Of a DNA stretch of 64,000 nucleotides, positions 17,930-25,651 are shown piece by piece. The notes under the pieces are model-generated. The model saw nothing but the letters and a program-made list of their open reading frames with translations, made no database searches and was not told the origin of the DNA. A program made the position numbers and the translations under genes. Every line of letters starts with the position of its first letter. The first letter of the stretch is position 1. Location: assembly GCA_965230425.1 (NCBI GenBank), contig CBDDKW010000010.1:124001-188000 (forward strand), read 5' to 3'. The DNA is from CBDDKW01 sp965230425 (lineage in GTDB: Bacteria; Pseudomonadota; Gammaproteobacteria; UBA1113).

Positions 17930-19369
17930 TTATTTATTACTCTTGCTTTGACAGATTTTAGAAATGGGAACATCATCTGAAACGCCTGTTTGTCCAGATG
18001 ATTTTTGCTCTTTATGTTCCACCTCACTGTCATCTCCCGGTGGAAAAAACTGCTGCCTCGCTTGCGAGCTCTGTGCAACGGGATCTATCAATTCAACTTG
18101 AGGGAACAATAAACCACTATTAACTCGCTCCTGGAAATGAGCTCGAAATTCCGCTGCAGACTCAGGTATTACACTCATCATAATAAAAAGTAAAATTTGA
18201 TTTCTCAAATTTGTTGCAGCCTCAAGTGTTTTAAATCTTAAGGGGCTATCTGATGAATGAATTGTGTAATTTTTAATGCGATCAGATAATTGAAGGCTTA
18301 ATAAACCATATTTTCCTTTCATGACTCCAACAAAATCATCATCTAGTGGTTTATAGTTTTTTAACGCTGAATAATCGATATTAACGGTATAATCAGTTCG
18401 CATAGAAGAAATATACAGAGAACGTATACTAATAACTCTACTAATTTTCTCATCGATAAATATTTTTCTCGTCAGATCGTAGACATCAAGGCCAATGAAA
18501 AGTAGTTTATTTATAAAATACAGTACTAGCTCTTTTTCTGAATAACTTAACACATCAAACAAGCAAGCATCGTCAATAACTCTATTATAGTATTGTTTTG
18601 AAAAGTCAGATGCACCATCTATGTTACTATTTTCAAATAACATCCCCATAAAAAAATTAGCTCCTCTATGACCTTTATCCGCCACAAGACTCAATCCTAG
18701 TAAAGCATCTTTAAGTACCTCAGGATCACTGCAATCATTTAGAGCCCTTACAAACTTTATAAAATTAGTTATAAACATATAGCTATTAGCTTGCTGTGCC
18801 GTGTTACTTAATATCTGCATGGTGTCTTTGACTGTATTCTTTATGAGGCTTAAATCAGTATCACTGATATAACTAATCTTTGTGTAATCCACCATCTTGG
18901 ACTCAAATGCGATATATAAATTACATATAAAATTTTGAGCGCTAATTGATTGACTTGATTTAGCATGATTTAAGCTAGGATTTAAGATATTAGTTATAAA
19001 ATAAAAAGCAGCGGTACTAGGTGACCTGTCATCCCCAAACCAAAGCTGAAGTAGTTTATTTAGATTATGCGGCGTCTGGCTCAGTGAAAAGGCTATTTTT
19101 AAAATATTATAATATGTCATCGATTCTTTTTGATACTTATCAATGAGTTTACCGTTTGCTCTGGACTTTTTTTTACGTGGCATCTTGGGTTTATGTATAT
19201 TGATAGGCTGCTCAGCATTCTCTATTTTAGGTGAATTTTTCGAAAGATAATTAGCTAATTGTTCAATTAGATAGATTCGATCAGTAGTATTATTATCCAC
19301 AGTTGAAACTATAGCTTCTGCATTTTTGCTTGTATCTTTGGAATTATTTGTAACAGGTGAGTGAAACAT
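17930..19369 (-). CDS. Hypothetical island protein, 479 residues, basic nuclear-signal-like stretch
   Basis: I do not recognise this protein. A Ser/Asn-rich N-terminus is followed by a strongly basic PRKKKSR (about residues 64-70), resembling a monopartite nuclear localisation signal. A long, mainly helical body includes ALLGLSLVADKGHRGANFF near residue 230, which is faintly Sel1-like. The C-terminal 45 residues are polar and acidic-to-mixed. There is no signal peptide or membrane helix. An in-frame TTG at 19405 would extend it by 12 residues into the upstream repeat. I prefer the ATG at 19369, preceded by GAGG. It converges on intact bcp and is preceded by repeat R1, which probably supplies its promoter. 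Unlike three neighbours it lacks the shared C-terminal module. A secreted effector is possible but unproven. Confidence 0.6.
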   Translation of the reverse strand: MFHSPVTNNSKDTSKNAEAIVSTVDNNTTDRIYLIEQLANYLSKNSPKIENAEQPINIHKPKMPRKKKSRANGKLIDKYQKESMTYYNILKIAFSLSQTPHNLNKLLQLWFGDDRSPSTAAFYFITNILNPSLNHAKSSQSISAQNFICNLYIAFESKMVDYTKISYISDTDLSLIKNTVKDTMQILSNTAQQANSYMFITNFIKFVRALNDCSDPEVLKDALLGLSLVADKGHRGANFFMGMLFENSNIDGASDFSKQYYNRVIDDACLFDVLSYSEKELVLYFINKLLFIGLDVYDLTRKIFIDEKISRVISIRSLYISSMRTDYTVNIDYSALKNYKPLDDDFVGVMKGKYGLLSLQLSDRIKNYTIHSSDSPLRFKTLEAATNLRNQILLFIMMSVIPESAAEFRAHFQERVNSGLLFPQVELIDPVAQSSQARQQFFPPGDDSEVEHKEQKSSGQTGVSDDVPISKICQSKSNK

Positions 19370-19400
19370 ATCTTCATCCTCATAGTAAGCACACACACTT

Positions 19401-19552
19401 CCCAACGGGCAAGCTAAAGGAAGTAATATGTTGACTTATCTCGTTCTATTTAGATTTTTATTTATCAACCTGGAAGTCTACCGTTCGATCGGCTGATTTG
19501 CAAGCCTATTTTGGTCACTTTTTAGTACAAAGTAGTAGTACTCAATTAAGTC
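19401..19552. repeat. Island repeat R, copy 1
   Basis: This approximately 150-bp sequence starts CCCAACGGGCAAGCTAAAGG and ends CTCAATTAAG. It is nearly identical to 21999-22150 and shares its first 105 bp with 25289-25393. Each copy stands directly upstream of a minus-strand island gene, so it likely carries a common promoter. It runs into the bcp fragment on its right. It includes the near-palindrome CCGTTCGATCGG. Confidence 0.85.
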
Positions 19553-19582
19553 CAGACTACACTATGAACTAAAGCCTTATAT

Positions 19583-19831
19583 CTCATGAAAATTTTAAAT
19601 GCAAACACTATTTACCTTTCCCGCTATTATCTGATAGTGATGAAACCCTATGTAATTTATTCGATGTTATGAAAATAAAAAAGCATGTTTGGTAAAAAAC
19701 ACATGGGTATCGAGCGCAGTACCTTTTTCATCGATGTCAAAGGCTTCTTACATCAAGAGTGGCGCAAGGTAAAAATCTCTGGTCATTTGGAAGAAGTCTT
19801 AGTTTCAGTTAAACAGTTTGAGGCTGAGTAA
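19583..19831 (+). pseudogene. bcp: Decayed duplicate of the bcp 3' end (fragment 1)
   Basis: These bases match the last 245 bases of bcp (17614-17859), from the HENFK codons to the stop, with many substitutions and a frame-disrupting insertion in the A-run near 19675. The 5' half of the gene and its peroxidatic Cys are missing, so no enzyme is made. It is the more diverged of the two fragments. Confidence 0.9.
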
Positions 19832-19865
19832 CGTTTATAAGTTCGATAAGTATATATAACGTCCC

Positions 19866-21359
19866 TTATCTTGGGCTTGACCTCGACGCAGATGACGAGC
19901 CTGCTAAAGAAGATACTGCTTCTGTATCTGCAGATTGAGATTGCTGTGGTTCACTAGACGGAGTCGGTAATGGTCGAGCTGCTGCGACCTCACGTGCTAG
20001 CGTTGCTCGAGATTCGCGCTCACGTTCTTGATTATACACATAACCCACCGTTCCAATAGCTGCTGCTGCAGCAATACCAGCACCAATGCCCCTGGTATCA
20101 ACAACTCTTTGGCTAACAGAAACTTGATTATTTGTACCTCGTATAGCAACTGCTGCCCGTTGACTTGTATTAGAAGCAACACTATCAAAAAGCTTTCCAA
20201 GTGAAAAAGGTAGTCTACCATATAACGGCCTCTCAGTGAGCCACATATGGCATCTGAGATCTCTTGTTTCAGAATCCTCAAGACGACTAGCGAAATATAA
20301 AGCTATTTTTAGTTTATAGCTCTGTTTTGATAGTCCATCCCCTACCTTCTTTAGAAAGAAATCCACCATACATCTTAACTTGGCATCTCTAAAGCGATAA
20401 CACTGATTATATAATCGTAAATATTTGTTATTTTCTTGATGATATTTTTCATATAAATCATTTAAACGCACACCATAATCCCACACACATCCAGGAGATA
20501 GGTTTTTAAAGAGACACTCTACCATATTATCGACTCTAACAGTAAAACACCATACTATTACCACTTTAATCATACTGGATAGTTCAAAAGGGCCATGTAA
20601 TGAACACAGACGAGATACACCATAATCATTCATACTTGTATGATTTTTATATATCAATAAAAACATCAGCGTTGCAGTTGGAGACCATAGGTCAAGATCC
20701 CGTAAATCTTTTTTTGACTCGCGTACAACCTGCTCACATTCTTCACTTAATCGTTGTCTACTTCTAGCATCATTAAATTTTTCAAGACCTCGTGACCGTT
20801 TTAACATAAAATACTCAAGCATTGCAAAACCGTATTTTTCTGTATCATCAACCATTTTCTGCATCGGGGTGTCTAGGCATGTAGAAACACTCTCATCTTT
20901 TTTTAAGTGTGTTTTTATAAAATCTATCGTAGGAGTAAAGCCACTATTCTCTAAGCAATCTAGCATCTTCCATGCATGAAGACACTGCTTTCTAAATTTA
21001 AACCAAAAAATATCTTCTATGTCACGGTTTTTCATAAACGGCATTTTCTTTGCAGCCTCAATTACTGCATTATAAATAATAGTATCTTCATTACTGTCTT
21101 CTAAATTATCCAAACAACTTTGTATAAAAAAAAGCATAAAATAATGACATATCTTTCCATATCTTGCATCATTAATATCATATCCAAATAGAACTTCATC
21201 ATCAGCCTTGATGTTCTCCATCATTTGTTCAAAAGACTCAACGGCAGGTATACCCTTCTTCTTTTTTTGTATATTTTCCATATAACATCGCACTAACATT
21301 CTCATCGATGTATAATGTCGAATCTCATCGTCAATACTTATCTCTAGTTCTTTATCCAT
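19866..21359 (-). CDS. Island protein with shared C-terminal module (497 residues)
   Basis: The first 400 residues are unlike any family I know: helical, Cys-containing and with a basic KKKK near residue 33. Residues 406-497 form the module shared with two other island proteins. It has IRGTNNQVSV (a G-x-x-N hairpin-like motif), then TRGIGAGIAAAAAIGTVGYV (a glycine-rich hydrophobic helix at about 423-441), then YNQERERES and a Ser/Pro tail ending RSSPR. The single helix near the C-terminus suggests a membrane-tethered or membrane-inserting protein. C-terminal signals of type IVB effectors are an alternative reading. ATG at 21359 has a good AGGTAGG upstream. It converges on bcp fragment 1. The homology to its neighbours is confined to the 3' end of the gene. 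Confidence 0.7.
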   Translation of the reverse strand: MDKELEISIDDEIRHYTSMRMLVRCYMENIQKKKKGIPAVESFEQMMENIKADDEVLFGYDINDARYGKICHYFMLFFIQSCLDNLEDSNEDTIIYNAVIEAAKKMPFMKNRDIEDIFWFKFRKQCLHAWKMLDCLENSGFTPTIDFIKTHLKKDESVSTCLDTPMQKMVDDTEKYGFAMLEYFMLKRSRGLEKFNDARSRQRLSEECEQVVRESKKDLRDLDLWSPTATLMFLLIYKNHTSMNDYGVSRLCSLHGPFELSSMIKVVIVWCFTVRVDNMVECLFKNLSPGCVWDYGVRLNDLYEKYHQENNKYLRLYNQCYRFRDAKLRCMVDFFLKKVGDGLSKQSYKLKIALYFASRLEDSETRDLRCHMWLTERPLYGRLPFSLGKLFDSVASNTSQRAAVAIRGTNNQVSVSQRVVDTRGIGAGIAAAAAIGTVGYVYNQERERESRATLAREVAAARPLPTPSSEPQQSQSADTEAVSSLAGSSSASRSSPR

Positions 21360-21483
21360 ACGCTACCTACCTTTAAATCAAAATAAAAATTACTATAATA
21401 AAACGTTTACGTAACACTGATATCCTTTGAATTGGGTACTAGATTCTCCCTGTTGTTGAATAAAAACATTCAAAGACGAATAC

Positions 21484-21814
21484 TTATCGCCTAAATAGAT
21501 GCTTTCTTGCCACTTTAGAAACTGAATCATCAGGATTATCTTCTGTAAAAAAATATAATTTAGATAAACCAAAAGCTGTTAACCCAGCCCCCACAAAAAA
21601 AACCAGTCCAAAGCCTTTACCAAAGTTAAATTTTGGCGCTTGGGTTTTCTCAATAATATTTCCATCACCACTCACATGGGTTTCTTGATTCATGCCTGTT
21701 GCGTTTATAGACTATCGTTGAGCCGATATATAACGGCGTTGAAAAAAAAGCACCTCTGAATGCTGGGTTTGTTACTAAGATTTTTACAGGATTAGCAAAA
21801 CGGCTAATTGACAT
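21484..21814 (-). pseudogene. Frameshifted copy of the 111-residue island membrane protein
   Basis: This aligns throughout with the intact gene at 24881-25216. In the sense strand the tract after GGTGC has eight T where the intact copy has seven, which shifts the frame about 27 codons after the ATG at 21814. The C-terminal half remains open from an internal ATG at 21693 and could give a 69-residue product keeping HVSGDGNII and the glycine-rich helix. Slippage on the T-tract could restore the full protein. Repeat R2 lies upstream, as R3 does for the intact copy. Confidence 0.75.
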
Positions 21815-21998
21815 AATTGCCTCCTTTAGTTAAGACACGATGAAAATATGGCTGTTAAATTGAAATGCAAAGCCACCATAAGTTTCGCGTATTAGCTACA
21901 ACAATTTAGTAATGCACTCCTCATGCTGTGCACATGATAGTTGTCATATGCACAGAACCTATCAATATTAACTAGAACATATATTCAACACACATACT

Positions 21999-22150
21999 CC
22001 CCAACGGGCAAGCTAAAGGAAGTAATATGTTGACTTATCTCGTTCTATTTAGATTTTTATTTATCAACCTGGAAGTCTACCGTTCGATCGGCTGATTTGC
22101 AAGCCTATTTTGGTCACTTTTTAGTACAAAGTAGTAGTACTCAATTAAGC
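21999..22150. repeat. Island repeat R, copy 2
   Basis: This copy is nearly identical to copy 1 over about 150 bp, and both continue into a bcp fragment at the same distance. The spacing from copy 1 is 2599 bp for both the repeat and the bcp fragment, showing that they duplicated as one block. Confidence 0.88.
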
Positions 22151-22181
22151 CCTGACTACAATATGGAATAGAACTTTAAAA

Positions 22182-22429
22182 CCCATGAGGATTTTAAATG
22201 CAAATATGATTTACCTTTCCCACTATTATCCGACAGTGATGAAACCCTATGTAATTTATTCGATGTAATGAAGATGAAAAGCATGTATGGTAAAAAATAC
22301 ATGGGTATTGAACGTAGTACATTTTTCATTGATGCCAAAGGCATCTTACGTCAAGAATGGCGCAAGGTGAAAATCCCAGGGCATGTGGAAGAAGTCTTAG
22401 CGTCGGTTAAACAGTTTGTAGCTGAATAG
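22182..22429 (+). pseudogene. bcp: Duplicate of the bcp 3' end (fragment 2)
   Basis: This fragment is very close to the last 245 bases of intact bcp, with about a dozen substitutions by eye and the frame kept to a TAG stop. It lacks the first half of the gene, including the peroxidatic Cys, and has no start or ribosome-binding site. It is younger-looking than fragment 1. Confidence 0.92.
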
Positions 22430-22461
22430 CGCTAAATTCAGTTAATTTTGCCGGTAATCTC

Positions 22462-23940
22462 TCATCTTGGGCTTGATCTAGGTACCGAGGATAAGCCTGC
22501 TGAAGAAGATGCTGCTTCTGTATTTGTAACTTGAGACTGCTGTGATTCTCTGGTCGGCAACGCTGGAAAATTCGTCTGACGCGCAAGCTCAGCCTGAAAT
22601 TGACGTTCACGCTCTTGATTATAGAGATAGCCAGCAGTTCCAATCCCTGCTGCCACAGCAATACCCGCCCCCAAACCTCTGGTACCTGTCACTCTCTGGT
22701 AGGCAATAGTAATATTGCCCCTACCAGAAACATTGACAGTTTGAGTAGCAACGCGCCGTTGGCGATTAAGAAGACGCCACAAGCTTTGACCTAGAGCATC
22801 TCTTCCCGCTCCTGCACCTGGCCAATAACTCTTTGACCACCATTTCTTAAATGATATATTAAATACATCGTCTGTGATAGTAACTGTTACTTCAACTCTT
22901 GCATATATATAAATTGCCAACATATGCTTTAACCAAAGAGCACTTTCTTTTTTCGCAGATATTGTTCTAGTTTTCTTAGGTATATTACCAGATACTGGAA
23001 AGCTCTTAGTACATATCTCCATTTCATAATCATCCGATGTAGAGTATTTTCTCACCATTGTTTTCACGTCTTCATCTGGATTTTCTATAGCAGCACGGAT
23101 CACATCTAAATCACCATTTCTGACATACCATGCAAAAATTTCTTTAAGGCAATCATCATGATGTCCATCGCAAATTTTAGAAGCATATTTGAATAACATT
23201 ATCCGAAAAATCTCTTCTGCTTTATTAATATCATTGTGTCTCAAGTGATACTTTAATAGCAAGCGTAAACACTTTAATGCATCTGCAACGTTGTGAGTAT
23301 CAGATATTTCATATGCCTCTTCTATCAAATGTCGTTTCATATAATATTCAAATAACTTTTGATAACATTGTGGCATAGGATCCTCAATGTGTGTAACAAC
23401 TTGCCTTATCACTTTTAGTGCCTGTATAGGGTTATAACCATTTAAACAATAATTGACTAACAGCTCACATTCGTCATCTTTTTGTTCAAGATCAATAAAT
23501 TTAACAAATTTTACAGCACTCATTAAATCTTTTGTTCCTAGATAATAGTCTATAATCAAGTGATAAAGTCTCTTTTTTGAATGAATCGATGAAGAAAGTC
23601 TTGTAGCATTTATTGCACAAATAGGAGCAGTATTATCTAAACAATACTTAACCAATTGCTGGCATGTATTGCCCCTGTACGCTTCTTCAGTTGCTTCAAC
23701 CATAGATAAAGCACTATCATACTTTTTTTTCTTCAAATAATATTCACATATGCATGCAAGACAGCCTGATTTTTGATAATCTTTTTGTTTACTCAATATT
23801 GTAGTAGCTTCTTCAATATCATCTTTCTCTAATGCTACTTTACATTGAAAAACCGGATCAGCTAATTGAGATTTTATACCATACATCAGACACCTCACAC
23901 TACTCAAGCTGGGGATATGCTTGTTTATCGACTTGGCCAT
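22462..23940 (-). CDS. Helical-repeat (PPR/TPR-like) island protein with shared C-terminal module (492 residues)
   Basis: Residues 30-290 contain seven or eight helical repeats of 32-35 residues. The conserved small residue of the second helix falls at 45, 77, 109, 142, 174, 209 and 241 (for example YYLKKKKYDSALSMVE and YHLRHNDINKAEEIFRIM), a pattern like pentatricopeptide or TPR solenoids. Residues 401-492 are the shared module: NVSGRGNITI, the glycine-rich helix GLGAGIAVAAGIGTAGYLY (about 422-440), then NQERER and a Ser tail ending RSSPR. Solenoid repeats suggest protein or RNA binding, which is inference. The ATG at 23940 follows no strong ribosome-binding site. It converges on bcp fragment 2. 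Two further island genes lie upstream on the same strand. Confidence 0.7.
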   Translation of the reverse strand: MAKSINKHIPSLSSVRCLMYGIKSQLADPVFQCKVALEKDDIEEATTILSKQKDYQKSGCLACICEYYLKKKKYDSALSMVEATEEAYRGNTCQQLVKYCLDNTAPICAINATRLSSSIHSKKRLYHLIIDYYLGTKDLMSAVKFVKFIDLEQKDDECELLVNYCLNGYNPIQALKVIRQVVTHIEDPMPQCYQKLFEYYMKRHLIEEAYEISDTHNVADALKCLRLLLKYHLRHNDINKAEEIFRIMLFKYASKICDGHHDDCLKEIFAWYVRNGDLDVIRAAIENPDEDVKTMVRKYSTSDDYEMEICTKSFPVSGNIPKKTRTISAKKESALWLKHMLAIYIYARVEVTVTITDDVFNISFKKWWSKSYWPGAGAGRDALGQSLWRLLNRQRRVATQTVNVSGRGNITIAYQRVTGTRGLGAGIAVAAGIGTAGYLYNQERERQFQAELARQTNFPALPTRESQQSQVTNTEAASSSAGLSSVPRSSPR

Positions 23941-24067
23941 TTTGAACTAAAGCATCACAGAGAGTTTTTGCATTAAACATATGATAACTACCTCTCGTAT
24001 ATTAGAAAAGTCGATCCTTTCGCCAATCATCCGGTATATAAAGTTTTTCCCGAATATATTTTAATCT

Positions 24068-24835
24068 TTATCTTGGGCGTGACCTCGACACAGAAGACGA
24101 GCCTGCTGAGGAAGAAACCTTCTGTTGAGATTTTTCTAGTCCCCGAGTTGACTGGGCTAGAATATTAACTTGGCCCGTAAGCTTAGCTTGAAATTCTCGT
24201 TTACACTTTTCATTGTATAAGTATGCACTTGCTCCACCAACTGTTCCAATTAGTGAAGCACCCAGTATTCCATTACGTATATGCTTGCCTGTCTCATTAC
24301 TGCTACCAGTACCTTGAACAAGTGTGACTTGATTGTAATTGCCATTAATACTCACTTGCTGACTTCTAAGCATTGGTGCTTGATAATAGCTCTCCTTAGG
24401 CTGCTGGCGTGCTACTAATCGCTGTCTTTTAGCTCGGACATTTGCGGCGAGAGTTTCTTGTACCCTCTGACTAGGAGTAAAAGCATTATTATTACTCTCG
24501 TGAATTATTTGTTGCTGAATAGCAGGCGCAGCACTTCTTCTACTAGATGCAAGATGAGAAGAGGATACTACATCTTTTGCACGTCTCAATATTGAGATAC
24601 CGCCATTAGCTCCTCGAGAAGCGCGTACAGATATTTCTACATAGTCTAGCTCTACATCGTCACTCTCTCTGTACCTTTTCCGTCCTGATATCTGCGATGT
24701 AGGTATAGATGAGCAACTTCCCGTCATAGTAGACGGACGTGAACTCGCTGCACCGCTGTATGAACTTGCTTCAGAACACTGCTTTTCATGTTCAAGCTCT
24801 TCGAAAAGCTCTTGAATCTTTTTTGTATCTATCAT
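24068..24835 (-). CDS. Island protein with basic motifs and shared C-terminal module (255 residues)
   Basis: The N-terminal 155 residues are low-complexity, rich in Ser, Arg and Gln. Two basic clusters resembling nuclear localisation signals are GRKRYRE (51-57) and RAKRQRL (134-140). Residues 159-255 are the common module: VSINGNYNQVTL, a glycine-rich helix at about 187-207, then YNEKCKREFQAKL and a Ser tail ending RSRPR. No enzymatic domain is evident. ATG at 24835, preceded by CAGGAGT, a good ribosome-binding site. The 111-residue gene lies 45 bases upstream on the same strand, so the two are probably co-transcribed from repeat R3. Disordered N-terminus, NLS-like clusters and membrane helix fit a host-directed protein, but this is unproven. 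Confidence 0.7.
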   Translation of the reverse strand: MIDTKKIQELFEELEHEKQCSEASSYSGAASSRPSTMTGSCSSIPTSQISGRKRYRESDDVELDYVEISVRASRGANGGISILRRAKDVVSSSHLASSRRSAAPAIQQQIIHESNNNAFTPSQRVQETLAANVRAKRQRLVARQQPKESYYQAPMLRSQQVSINGNYNQVTLVQGTGSSNETGKHIRNGILGASLIGTVGGASAYLYNEKCKREFQAKLTGQVNILAQSTRGLEKSQQKVSSSAGSSSVSRSRPR

Positions 24836-24880
24836 TGGCTACTCCTGAAATTTGAATTAAAGAAACTGATTTTCTCCTAT

Positions 24881-25216
24881 CTATCTTTTAAAAATATATT
24901 CCCGTGCCGCTTGAGAAACTGAATCATTAGGATTATCTTCTGTAAAAGAATATAATTTAGATAAACCAAAAGCTGTTAACCCAGCTCCCACAAAAAAACC
25001 CAGTCCAAAGCCTTTACCAAAGTTAAATTTTGGCGCTTGGTTTTTTTCAATAATATTTCGATCACCACTCACATGGGTTTCTTGATTCATGCCTGTAGCT
25101 TGTACATGGATTGGCTTTTGCTGAGCTGATATATAACGACGTTGAAAAAAAGCACCTCTGAATGTTGGGTTTGCTACTAAGGTTCTTCCAGGATTAGCTA
25201 AGCGGTTAATTGACAT
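24881..25216 (-). CDS. Small island membrane protein, stand-alone version of the module (111 residues)
   Basis: The protein has a basic N-terminus (LANPGRTLVANPTFRGAFFQ), then HVSGDRNIIEKNQ, the same V-x-G-x-x-N pattern as in its three larger neighbours. A glycine-rich hydrophobic helix follows (GFGLGFFVGAGLTAFGLSKLY, about 71-91) and a short tail without the Ser/Arg end. ATG at 25216 follows GGAGGC, a strong ribosome-binding site. It is the first gene after repeat R3. A decayed paralogue lies at 21484-21814. It may partner the larger module proteins in the membrane. No family is recognised. Confidence 0.7.
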   Translation of the reverse strand: MSINRLANPGRTLVANPTFRGAFFQRRYISAQQKPIHVQATGMNQETHVSGDRNIIEKNQAPKFNFGKGFGLGFFVGAGLTAFGLSKLYSFTEDNPNDSVSQAAREYIFKR

Positions 25217-25288
25217 AGTTGCCTCCTATTTAGGGTAAGATGAAAATATTAACTACGACATACATTTAACATACACAACATACAGACT

Positions 25289-25393
25289 CCCCAACGGGCA
25301 AGCTAAAGGAAGTAATATGTTGACTTATCTCATTCTATTTAGATTTCTATTTATGAGCCTGGGATTCTACCGTTCGATCGGCTTATTTGCAAA
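25289..25393. repeat. Island repeat R, copy 3 (shortened)
   Basis: The first 105 bp match copies 1 and 2 with several changes, then similarity stops. There is no bcp fragment to its right, so this marks the outer edge of the amplified array. It lies upstream of the 111-residue gene. Confidence 0.8.
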
Positions 25394-25651
25394 CATTGGC
25401 AAATAGTTAGTCGCCTAGCTTCTTTCTCGGCCAAATAATAGGCAATTATTTGCACAAACAGACTCTTCTGTAGCACTTCATCGGCTCATTTCTACAAAAT
25501 AATGCAAAAAAGCCCTTATCTGTCATAAAGCGGTCATATTTCCCTGCTTTAATAAGCTCGTCATTAAGATATAACAACAATAAAAACTAGATAAATTGCT
25601 CAGCGAGGCATTTTACAAAATACGTTTTCACAGACGGAGATAATAAAAAAA

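Noticed and set aside
18640..18720. Sel1 repeat domain in the 479-residue island protein
   Set aside because: Only one short segment (ADKGHRGANFF) looks right; no second repeat follows, so a domain call is not supported.
22156..22344. A minus-strand reading frame inside bcp fragment 2 (a similar one lies in intact bcp at 17550)
   Set aside because: It is simply the antisense of bcp; its conservation follows from the duplication.
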